Shown piece by piece: positions 7,944 through 14,950 of a DNA stretch of 64,000 bases. Numbering within the stretch: the first letter of the stretch is position 1; the number at the start of each line of letters is the position of its first letter. A program made the translations under genes and the position numbers. The stretch lies in the NCBI RefSeq assembly GCF_002305855.1, contig NZ_CP022163.1, forward strand, positions 6,747,765 to 6,811,764. Reading direction: 5' to 3'. The notes beneath the pieces were generated by a model. The model was not told the DNA's origin. It worked only from the letters and a program-made list of their open reading frames with translations, and ran no database searches. The stretch is from Melittangium boletus DSM 14713 (lineage in GTDB: Bacteria; Myxococcota; Myxococcia; Myxococcales; Myxococcaceae).

Positions 7944-9343
7944 ATGTCCAGCAGCGCCATCGTCTCGGACAACAACGAAGCGGTGCTCGTCCAGAAATGG
8001 GAGCAGGAGTGGCGCCGCGTGCGGGAGTGGGTGGAGCCCCACTTCGCACGTCCGGAGACACGTGCCTCGGCGGAGGCCCTGTTGCAGGGGTTGCTGGCCC
8101 GAGTCGAGCGTAAGAATGCCTGGGGCTTGAGCGAGGAGGTGGGCAGGGCGACGCCCTACGCCTTTCAACATCTGCTCAACGGGGCGCACTGGGACGAGGA
8201 CGCGCTGCGGGATGACGTGTTGACGTATGCCCGCGAGCGACTGGGCGAGGGGGGCGTCTTGTCCATGGATGAGACAGGCTTCTTGAAGAAGGGGGACAAG
8301 TCCGCGGGAGTGGCCCGGCAGTATAGTGGCACGGCGGGCCGCATTGAGAATTGCCAGATAGGCGTCTTCCTGGCCTACGTCACCGAGAAGGGACACTGCC
8401 TGGTGGACCGCGAACTGTACCTGCCCGAGCACTGGCTGGAGGACCCGGACCGATGTCGTCAGGCGGGAATTCCACGGCGGGTGCGATTCCAGACGAAACC
8501 CGAGCTAGCGCGAGCCATGCTCCAGCGGGCCTTCGACGCGGGACTCCGTCCCGAGTGGACGGTGGGAGATGAGGTGTATGGCCGGGATGGAGAGTTGCGA
8601 CGGTTTTTGGAGAGCCAGTCGCAACGGTATGTCCTGGCGGTGGCTTCCAATACCTACGCCTGGCGCGGGGTGGAGCAGGTGACGGCGGGACAAGTCTTGA
8701 AAGAGGTGAAGAGGCGAGAATGGACGAGGCTGTCGGCGGGGGCGGGAGCCAAGGGACCGCGTGGGTATGATTGGGCGCGAGTCCGAGTCAATTCGCATGA
8801 GGGGACCCAGGCGCGGTGGTTTCTCTTCCGTCGAAGCGTGTCGGATGAGAGCGAGGTGAGCTTTTATCTGGTGCATGCACCGGCCACGACGTCACTGGCC
8901 GCCATGGTGGAAGCGGCCGGCAAGCGCTGGCCGGTGGAGGAATGTTTCGAGTCGGCCAAGGGAGAGGTGGGACTGGACGACTATGAGGTGAGGAAATGGC
9001 GAGGGTGGTACCGCCACATGACGTTGTGCCTGGTCGCACATGCATTCCTGGCGGCCGCGCGAGTCATGGCCAACGAATCCGAGGAGGAGCAACCCGTCCC
9101 AAAACGCCTGGGCCCGCCGCATCGAAGCAGTCGCATGGGAGCGTTTCGACGGCGGCGAGGCCTGTCCTCATCCGCTTCAGTGTTCAGGAAGTGAGACGTC
9201 TGATGTGGAAACTCGCGCGTTGGGTGGTGCGGCCCGCGCTGGACTTCATCCTGCGCTGGAGCCGCTGGCGGCGCCACCATCAAGCCGTCGCCAAACTCTG
9301 CCACTACCGCCGCAGAGCGCCCAATATCCACGTCCAACTGTAG
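7944..9343 (+). pseudogene. IS701-family transposase, frameshifted near the C-terminus
   Basis: The gene starts at the ATG at 7944 (MSSSAIVSDNNEAVL). The core carries the IS701 signature MDETGFLKKGDKSAGVARQY with its catalytic D, followed by IENCQIGVFLAY, VDRELYLPEHW and, late, KRWPVEECFESAKGEVGLD with the catalytic E. From about 9070-9160 the expected family tail, EVRRLMWKLARWVVRP and WSRWRRHHQAVAKLCHYRRR, continues in a different frame (stop near 9343). The frame of the start codon instead ends at 9194 with unrelated residues. A single indel therefore removes the last 60 or so residues. The transposase is probably inactive, unless the shift is programmed. Confidence 0.8.
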
Positions 9344-9345
9344 TA

Positions 9346-9349
9346 CTAG
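9346..9349. repeat. CTAG target duplication, right copy (IS701-like)
   Basis: Matches CTAG at 5988-5991 and marks the right boundary of the IS701-like element within the small minus-strand gene. Confidence 0.8.
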
Positions 9350-9538
9350 GAGGAAAATGTTTAGTTCATAAGCCTTCGACGTCCGTTGGCTTTTTCCTGT
9401 GATCGTTAGAGCGGCATCGTTCTCGTCAAATTTGATGTTCACGCCAGGAAGTCGGCTTGGGTAGTCAGCATGCCGATTCAATCCGTCGAAGGCAGCGAGG
9501 CTGACTCTCGAATTGTTTTCATCAAATGAGAACTCCAC
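9346..9538 (-). pseudogene. small gene disrupted by the IS701-like element, 5' part
   Basis: From a GTG at 9538 the frame reads MEFSFDENNSRVSLAAFDGL, then PGVNIKFDENDAALTITGKS, and reaches the CTAG target at 9346. Joined across the IS to 5966-5987 it gives a protein of 70 residues. The frame is open upstream to about 9640 (including RVSYSEGKGIRATTEKSDYEVEF) and GGAGGGAGG lies at its upstream edge, so the original protein may have been about 100 residues with an unusual start. It is beta-rich, acidic and soluble. Its stop is 66 bases before the TTG start of the 235-residue gene, suggesting an operon. No family was recognised. Confidence 0.5.
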
Positions 9539-9640
9539 TTCGTAATCTGATTTTTCAGTTGTTGCTCTAATTCCCTTGCCCTCAGAATACGAGACGCGAC
9601 ACAGCCAAGTACTGAGCCTGTCAGGGATTCGCCCTCCCTC

Positions 9641-9781
9641 CTAAAGAGATTTCATTGCTTCGTTCAATGCATAGAGGTTGTCTGAGAAACTCACGAGGCT
9701 CTCATTTCCATTAGTGACATTTCCCGGTAGGCCCTTCCAGAGGATCGGCGCCTGCCAGGAACGGGGCCTAGCGTAACACAT
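9641..9781 (-). CDS. possible small ORF (46 residues), unknown
   Basis: An ATG at 9781 opens a 46-codon frame ending MKSL and stop at 9641. Its end abuts a strong GGAGGGAGG that precedes the next downstream reading frame, the gene broken by the IS701-like element. The deduced peptide contains SWQAPILWKGLPGN and LVSFSDNLYALNEAMKSL. No ribosome binding site was seen for this start, so it could instead be the tail of a larger damaged gene. The close spacing to the next frame suggests a former operon. Weak support. Confidence 0.3.
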   Translation of the reverse strand: MCYARPRSWQAPILWKGLPGNVTNGNESLVSFSDNLYALNEAMKSL

Positions 9782-10287
9782 TGTTAAGAGCCGGTTCCGG
9801 GAGGAGGCCGATTTGGCTCTTTGCCCGAGGGGCGACCAGCCAGGAATGAGCCCTACCAGCTGTGCTTTCTTGCTGGGCAGTTAACCACAAGCTCTAGGTT
9901 TTGAGGAGAGACGACTTGATGTACCTACCTTTAGGGTCTTGTTCGCGTTCTCCTGCATCCAGATCCAGTCCCTTCGTGCGCCTGTTCGCCCAGTAGGCGG
10001 GTTACGGGGCGGTTCTTCGCGCGAGCCTGGGCTTTGCTAGGTGCACGACAGTGCATGGATCCACCATGTGCCGGGCGAGTATCGGCCCGGCACTTTCCCT
10101 GTCGCGCCGTAGGTGGCGAGCCGGTTTTTATGATGGTCCGCCATGTTGCACGTATGTCGCAGGAGCCTGCGGAATGACCTGGAACGAGGCGGGATAGGAG
10201 GGGACGCGGCGGGATGACGAGTCCCAAGCATTCCGGGCGGTTGCGAGGTAAGGGCGCGATTCTGCTGGGAGTTTCGCACCGCCCGGC
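9782..10287. other. about 500 bp without a supported gene
   Basis: Frames on both strands are open only because of base composition. A minus-strand frame across 10128-10313 begins MEAAGIEPAPGG; such peptides commonly arise from translating the reverse complement of tRNA/tmRNA 3' ends and are not real proteins. The stretch separates the IS-rich region from the aminotransferase operon and may be remnant DNA of an integrated element. Confidence 0.4.
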
Positions 10288-10312
10288 GCGGGTTCGATTC
10301 CCGCCGCCTCCA
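10288..10312 (+). ncRNA. 3' end of a tmRNA or tRNA-like gene (fragment, possible att site)
   Basis: The 25 bases form a canonical T-arm, GCGGG-TTCGATT-CCCGC, followed by an acceptor 3' strand CGCCTCC and discriminator A. The preceding GGGAGTTTCGCACC resembles the segment just before the T-arm of bacterial tmRNA. No matching 5' half (GGAGGCG) is found at tRNA distance, and the encoded CCA is missing: AAT follows the discriminator. It is therefore a fragment. Integrating elements often use the 3' end of ssrA or tRNA genes as attachment sites, which fits its position at the edge of the IS-rich region. Confidence 0.45.
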
Positions 10313-10570
10313 AATCGAGAAGCTGAAGCAGTTCGCCGTCCCCCGAGGACGAGGCGCGGATGAGAGAGCCGGAGCCGAGGACGCGGGCGGCAATCTCTGG
10401 GTGGCGGGAGGGGAAGAAGGCCTGTTCTGCCGCAGCTCGGGGCGGCCACCTTCGAGCGCTTCACCCTGGAAGTACCTCGTGGCGTTCGGCCGGGACGAGT
10501 ACGGCCATGACGGCGTCGTGGGCATCTACCAGGTGAATAGCGAACCGTCGCCGCGAATTCGGAGGACCTG
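10313..10570 (+). pseudogene. decayed fragment of a myxobacterial propeller-like protein
   Basis: The plus strand contains DAGGNLWVAGGEEGLF in one frame and, after a shift, GAATFERFTLE in another, together resembling a short piece of a secreted beta-propeller protein. A further frame, VAFGRDEYGHDGVVGIYQV, ends at a TGA at about 10569. No start, no signal peptide and at least one frameshift are present. The assignment is from recalled resemblance only. Confidence 0.25.
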
Positions 10571-10736
10571 ACGTAACCGTTCACCGGGTTGATTCGTCCA
10601 TACGGGCATGAACAGCCCCGGGGATGGCGAGCCTGAAGAACGAGGTGAAGGTGCTCACTCGTCATTACACACGAAATCCATTCCGCCCGACATCGCGCGA
10701 TGGCATTTCCCGACTCCTGCTGGAGATTGTGCCGTC

Positions 10737-12032
10737 ATGCTCGAATTGCCTTTGGAGACACTGCACGGGGCACTGGTCGACCCTGTGCTGTTGTCAATGA
10801 ATCTGTTGAATGACATCGCGACCCACCATCCGAATGCCATTTCATTCGCCGCGGGCAGACCCTTCGAGGAGCTGTTCCAGGTAAACCAGTTGCACGAATA
10901 CCTGGACGCCTTCGTCGCCTACCTGTCCAACGATCTCGGGCAGAACGCCGCGCAGGTGCGGCGCACCTTGTTCCAGTATGGACGGACCAAGGGCGTCATG
11001 CACCACCTGGTCGCGAAGTATCTCGAGGTCGACGAGGGCATCCGGGTCGATCCGGAGTCCATCGTGGTGACGGTGGGCGCCCAGGAGGCGATGTTCCTGG
11101 TGCTCAGGGCCTTGCGGACCGATGAGCGAGACGCTGTGCTGGCCGTGATGCCGGCTTACTTCGGGCTCACTGGCGCGGCGCGGCTGCTCGACATGCCCGT
11201 GGTCCCGGTCGCCAGCGGCCCCACCGGCATCGATCTCGACGATCTGGGGCGCCAGTTGACCGCCACGCGGAAGCGGGGCCTGCGGACGCGAGCGTTGTAC
11301 CTGGTTCCGGATTTCTCCAACCCGACCGGTGTCAGCCTGGATCTGACCACCCGGAGGCGGTTGCTCGACATCGCCGCGGAGCATGAACTGTTGTTGATCG
11401 AGGACGATGCCTACGGCCTGTTCCACGCCGCTCCCGGTGAGAGGACGCCCACGCTCAAGGCGCTCGACACCGAGCGGGTCGTGCTCCACATCGGATCGTT
11501 CGCCAAGACGGGACTGCCCGGTGCGCGTGTGGGTTTCGTCGTCGCCGACCAGCCAGTGACACGGCAGGGCGCCGTGGTGGGGCCGCTCGCCGATCAACTG
11601 TCGTTGATCAAGAGCAATGTCACGCTCAACACCTCACCGGTCGCGCAGGCGATTGTCGGAGGGAAGCTGTTGCGCAACGGGCACAGCATGCTCGCCGCCA
11701 ACAAACGCGAGATCGAGATCTATCGCCGCAACCTCCAGCAAGTGCTCTCCGGACTCGCCAGGCGCTTCCCCGCGGGCGGACCGGTCAGTTGGAACACGCC
11801 GGGCGGCGGGTTCTTCATCGTGGTGACGGTGCCCTTTCCGGTGGATGACAAGTCCTTGGAACGCTCGGCACGCGAACACGGCGTGATCTGGACGCCGATG
11901 CACCACTTCTACGCGAACCTGGACCACTCCCAACAGCTCCGGCTGTCCTTCAGCCTGCTCACTCCGGAATTGATCGACGAGGGATTGGAGCGGCTGGCCG
12001 GGTTCATCGCCGCGGAGTCCAAGCTGCCATGA
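10737..12032 (+). CDS. PLP-dependent class I/II aminotransferase
   Basis: A 431-residue fold-type I aminotransferase. I prefer the ATG at 10737 (MLELPLETLHGAL); the frame is open to 10608, but the extra 43 residues look unrelated to the family. Visible motifs are YGRTKG near residue 85, FSNPTG for substrate/PLP contact, IEDDAYGLF with the Asp that binds the pyridine nitrogen, and SFAKTGLPGARVGF with the Schiff-base lysine. It resembles MocR/HpgT-like aminotransferases that act on aromatic or modified pyruvates. Its stop overlaps the next gene by ATGA, and a BacA-like prephenate decarboxylase follows. The likely substrate is thus a dihydro-hydroxyphenylpyruvate-type keto acid, converted to the amino acid with glutamate or another donor. 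The substrate is inferred from context. Confidence 0.85.
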   Translation: MLELPLETLHGALVDPVLLSMNLLNDIATHHPNAISFAAGRPFEELFQVNQLHEYLDAFVAYLSNDLGQNAAQVRRTLFQYGRTKGVMHHLVAKYLEVDEGIRVDPESIVVTVGAQEAMFLVLRALRTDERDAVLAVMPAYFGLTGAARLLDMPVVPVASGPTGIDLDDLGRQLTATRKRGLRTRALYLVPDFSNPTGVSLDLTTRRRLLDIAAEHELLLIEDDAYGLFHAAPGERTPTLKALDTERVVLHIGSFAKTGLPGARVGFVVADQPVTRQGAVVGPLADQLSLIKSNVTLNTSPVAQAIVGGKLLRNGHSMLAANKREIEIYRRNLQQVLSGLARRFPAGGPVSWNTPGGGFFIVVTVPFPVDDKSLERSAREHGVIWTPMHHFYANLDHSQQLRLSFSLLTPELIDEGLERLAGFIAAESKLP

Positions 12033-12322
12033 TCAGACACATCGTGTTGTTCAAGTTCAAGCCGGGAATCACCTGGAGGGATCCCCATGCGCTCGCCGCG
12101 GAGCAGTCGTCGCACCAGGTCGGGGAACGGGTGCCAGACCTGCTGCACTGGCATGCGGGTCGCAACATCAGCCCGCGGGATATCGCGCATGACTTCGTGG
12201 TGATGGGCCTGCTCCGTGACCAGGAGTCCTTGCAGCGCTATCTGGAGCATCCCTTCCACCAGGAGTCGGCCGCGCGGTGGCGCGAGATCAGCACCTGGGT
12301 CATCGCGGACATCGAGGAGTGA
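12029..12322 (+). CDS. Dabb (stress-responsive A/B barrel) domain protein
   Basis: A 97-residue protein opening MIRHIVLFKFKPG, the typical start of the ferredoxin-like dimeric alpha/beta barrel (Dabb) family. A central HDFVVMGLLRDQESLQRYLEHPFH segment matches the conserved HD-FxxxLxF-x-YxxHPxH region. The whole family domain is present. Dabb proteins include small enzymes that cyclise or isomerise unstable intermediates, as well as stress proteins of unknown role. Start and stop overlap or abut both neighbours (ATGA with the aminotransferase, 6 bp before the next ATG), so it is co-translated. The inferred role is a chemical step between decarboxylation and transamination, perhaps replacing the isomerase BacB of bacilysin synthesis. 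Confidence 0.8.
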   Translation: MIRHIVLFKFKPGITWRDPHALAAEQSSHQVGERVPDLLHWHAGRNISPRDIAHDFVVMGLLRDQESLQRYLEHPFHQESAARWREISTWVIADIEE

Positions 12323-12328
12323 GTGGCC

Positions 12329-12901
12329 ATGACGAATCTGGGTTGGGTGAGCCTGTTGGACACGCACACGGCCGACGTGGTGGTAGGGACACTGGGGCCC
12401 CCCGGCACCAGCAGCGAACAAGCGGCCCAGCTGCTCCGCTCCAGGCTGGGGCGGGAGTCCCGCACCGAGCTGTTCCAGACGTATGAGCAGGCGCATGAAG
12501 CGCTGCGCTCGGGCGCGTTGACCCACGTGGTCGTCGCCAATGCCTACAAGGAAATCCACCGCTTCTACATGGATGACTCGCTCGTGCTGTCGGACGTGTT
12601 CGTGATGGACACCCCCCTCTACGGCATCGCGAAGAGGCAAGACCGGGAGGGGCTGTCCGCCATGCCGACCATCGCGAGTCATCCCTCACCCAAGCCGCTG
12701 GTGGCCCAGCTCCTCCCCAGCGGATACCGGGTCGGAGAGATCGTCAGCATGGATTCGACCAGCAGCGCCGCGAAGGCCGTCGCCGAGGGCGCCTTCGAGC
12801 TGGCCTTGACCACGGAGCCCGCGGCGGCGCTCTATGGCCTGGAGTTCATCTCCCGAAAACGCCCGATCCGAATGGTGTGGTCGGTCTTCATGCGCTCCTG
12901 A
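12329..12901 (+). CDS. BacA-like prephenate decarboxylase (prephenate dehydratase superfamily)
   Basis: A 190-residue single-domain protein, close to the 204 residues of Bacillus subtilis BacA. Shared blocks are TLGPPGTSSEQAA near the N-terminus, NAYKEIHRFYMD, DTPLYGIA, IASHPSPKPLVAQLLP and STSSAAKAVAEGAFELALT, with the C-terminal YGLEFI and MVWSVF. These follow BacA order much better than PheA, and no ACT regulatory domain is present, as in BacA. BacA decarboxylates prephenate without aromatisation to give dihydro-4-hydroxyphenylpyruvate, the first step to the bacilysin warhead anticapsin. The ATG at 12329 has GAGGAG 9 bases upstream. It is the third gene of a tight operon with an aminotransferase and a Dabb protein. 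Confidence 0.8.
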   Translation: MTNLGWVSLLDTHTADVVVGTLGPPGTSSEQAAQLLRSRLGRESRTELFQTYEQAHEALRSGALTHVVVANAYKEIHRFYMDDSLVLSDVFVMDTPLYGIAKRQDREGLSAMPTIASHPSPKPLVAQLLPSGYRVGEIVSMDSTSSAAKAVAEGAFELALTTEPAAALYGLEFISRKRPIRMVWSVFMRS

Positions 12902-12916
12902 GGGGCTCGCGCCTTC

Positions 12917-13735
12917 TCAGGCGCGGGTGTCCCCCGGGACCAGTTCACGCTCACTCTCGGCCACGCCCGAGCCCAATTCCCAGAGGAAGGCATACTTGGC
13001 GAAGGCGTGGAACGAGAGCGCCGTGGCGACCGTGAGTCCCCCCATCCCAAAACGGAACAGGCCCTTGAGCAGGTAGAATTTGATGAACGCGCCGGTGGAG
13101 TGGGTGCACGCCTTCATCAGCGAGGCGCGGCGCCCAAGCGAGTGAAAGTGCCTCGCACCGCTCTGGGCATAGCTGATCTGCTTGCGCAGCAGGTGGGAGA
13201 CGGAGTCGTACGAGCGGTGCCTCAGTCCGTGCTTGAGCCGGCCCGCCTTGCCCTCATGGATGGCGGGCACGTGGATCCATTCCGAGTCCGCCCAGCGCAC
13301 CTTGCCCAATCGAAGCAACCGCTTCTGCGAGGTCCAGAAGTGCACGGGCCGCGGCCAGTGGTCGGGCAGGGTGTTCTTCTGCGGCACGTGATAGGCATCG
13401 TGACGAGGGTTCTGGCTCAGCAGTTCACGGATCTCCTCGCCGAGTCCAGGCAGGGCATTCTCATCGGCGTCCACGATGAGCACCCATTGCCCGCGTGCCC
13501 GCGAGCACATGGCCCGCCGGTGCGAGGCGAAGGTGTCGAGCTTGCGTTGGAAGGCCCGGACCTTGCCGCCTCGGGACTGGAGGTACTCCCACGTGCCGTC
13601 GGTGGAGTGGTCATCGACGACGACGATCTCGTCGCAGAAGTCCAGGGAGTCGAGGCAGTCCTTCAAGGTGCGCAGGCTGTTCTTCGTCATCACCGCCGCG
13701 CTGAGAAGGATGCCGGAGTTCTCGGGACCGTTCAT
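12917..13735 (-). CDS. family 2 glycosyltransferase (WaaE/KdtX-like)
   Basis: A 272-residue GT-A fold glycosyltransferase. The N-terminus has the nucleotide-sugar site: LSAAVMTKNSLRTLKDCLDSL, then DEIVVVDDHSTDGTWE, and the DxD-type motif VDADENAL. The middle HDAYHVPQKNT with FWTSQKRLLRLGKVRW is typical of the LPS-core beta-1,4-glucosyltransferase WaaE/KdtX group. The C-terminal 70 residues are amphipathic with a weakly hydrophobic stretch and probably associate with the inner membrane. It should add a hexose to lipopolysaccharide core or another surface glycan. It is transcribed separately from the convergent operon on its left and follows the VWA gene by 45 bp, so it could be read through from that operon. 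Confidence 0.8.
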   Translation of the reverse strand: MNGPENSGILLSAAVMTKNSLRTLKDCLDSLDFCDEIVVVDDHSTDGTWEYLQSRGGKVRAFQRKLDTFASHRRAMCSRARGQWVLIVDADENALPGLGEEIRELLSQNPRHDAYHVPQKNTLPDHWPRPVHFWTSQKRLLRLGKVRWADSEWIHVPAIHEGKAGRLKHGLRHRSYDSVSHLLRKQISYAQSGARHFHSLGRRASLMKACTHSTGAFIKFYLLKGLFRFGMGGLTVATALSFHAFAKYAFLWELGSGVAESERELVPGDTRA

Positions 13736-13780
13736 GCCGCCCTTTTATCCGTGTCTCGACTCCATGGGGCGGCAATCTCT

Positions 13781-14950
13781 TCAGCCCGGACGGGCGACCT
13801 GGATGTCCTGGCGGGCCGCCCAGGCCTTCAAGTCCTGGCGTTGAATGGCCGCGGCCATGAGTTCCGGGAACAGGTCCGGGGTGCAGGCGAAGGTGGGGAT
13901 GCCCATCGACGCGAACTGCGCGGCGTGGTGCGTGTCGTGCGAGGGCGTTCCCTGGTCGCTGAGCGCCAGCAGGCAGATGACCGTCACGCCACTCTGTACG
14001 AGCGACGCGGCACGCTGGAGCATCCGCTGGGAATTGCCTCCCTCGTACAGGTCCGTGATGAGCACGAGGATGGTCTGCGCCGGCCGGGAGATGAGCTGCT
14101 GGCAGTAGGCGAGCGCCTGATCGATGTCCGTGCCGCCTCCCAGCTGGGTGCCGAAGAGCAGATCCACCGGATCCGACAATTGCTCGCTCAGGTCCACCAC
14201 GGCCGTGTCGAAGACGACCATGCGCGTGGACACCGCCCGCATGGAGGCGAGCACCGCGCCGAAGATGCTCGAATAGACGACCGAGGGCGCCATGGAACCG
14301 CTCTGATCGATGCAGAGCACCACGTCCCGCAGACTCGAGCGCTTGCGCCCATACCCCACCAGCTTGTCCACCACCACGGACTTGCGCTCGGGCAGATAGT
14401 TGCCCAGGTTGGCGCGCAGCGTCCGATCCCAGTCGATCTCCGCGGCCCTGGGCCGGCGCGTCCGCGATGCCCGGGACAGCGCCCCGCGCACGGCCTGCTC
14501 GGTGGGGGCACGCAGCCGCTGCTCCAGCGCGTCCACGACCTTGCGCACCACCCGGCGCGCCGTTTCCTTCGTCTTCTGGGGGATGACCTTGCGCAGGGAC
14601 AGCAGCGTGGACACCAGCTCCACGTCCGGCTCCACCGCATCGAGCATTTCCGGCTCGAGCAGCATCTGATCGAGCCCCAGCCGGGTCATCGCGTCCCCCT
14701 GCATGACGCGCACGACGGAGGCGGGGAAGTACTCGCGGATGTCGCCGAGCCAGCGGGAGACCCGGGGCGCGGAGGCACCCAGGCCCGCCTTGCGGTGGGA
14801 GTTCTCGGGGTCCTTGGATCCGTAGAGCGCCTCGAGTGCCCGATCCATGCGCTGCCCGGCTTCCGCCAGGTGAGTGCCCAACGCGTCCTGGGCGGGCGCG
14901 CCCAGCACGAGCCGCCAGCGCTCCAGCCGCTCTTCCTCAGTGGGTTTCAT
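13781..14950 (-). CDS. VWA domain protein, CoxE/MoxR-partner type
   Basis: A 389-residue cytoplasmic protein without signal peptide. Residues about 1-200 are helical and charged. The von Willebrand A domain spans about 208-375, with a complete MIDAS metal site: DQSGS (Asp215, Ser217, Ser219), a Thr in the GGGTDIDQAL loop and D in VLITDLYEGGN. VWA proteins of this type are partners of MoxR-family ATPases (as in RavA-ViaA, NorQ-NorD, CoxD-CoxE). It is the last gene of a five-gene operon; its ATG overlaps the end of the DUF5682 gene by 14 bp. Its function is presumably to recruit a target to the ATPase. Confidence 0.85.
   Translation of the reverse strand: MKPTEEERLERWRLVLGAPAQDALGTHLAEAGQRMDRALEALYGSKDPENSHRKAGLGASAPRVSRWLGDIREYFPASVVRVMQGDAMTRLGLDQMLLEPEMLDAVEPDVELVSTLLSLRKVIPQKTKETARRVVRKVVDALEQRLRAPTEQAVRGALSRASRTRRPRAAEIDWDRTLRANLGNYLPERKSVVVDKLVGYGRKRSSLRDVVLCIDQSGSMAPSVVYSSIFGAVLASMRAVSTRMVVFDTAVVDLSEQLSDPVDLLFGTQLGGGTDIDQALAYCQQLISRPAQTILVLITDLYEGGNSQRMLQRAASLVQSGVTVICLLALSDQGTPSHDTHHAAQFASMGIPTFACTPDLFPELMAAAIQRQDLKAWAARQDIQVARPG

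Larger units (their letters stand above)
5992..9345 (+). mobile_element. IS701-family element, interrupted by IS4-family copy 3
   Basis: The element is bounded by 11-bp perfect inverted ends TACTACAGTTG (5992-6002 and, inverted, 9335-9345) and a CTAG duplication. Removing the inserted IS4 copy and one of its 11-bp duplications leaves about 1670 bp. It carries one plus-strand transposase gene (7944 onward) whose C-terminal part is frameshifted. The nested IS lies between the left end and the transposase start, so it separates the gene from whatever promoter lay there. Confidence 0.8.

Noticed and set aside
10128..10313. Small minus-strand frame starting MEAAGIEPAPGG
   Set aside because: Such peptides arise from translating the complement of tRNA/tmRNA 3' ends; the DNA here is a tRNA-like fragment.
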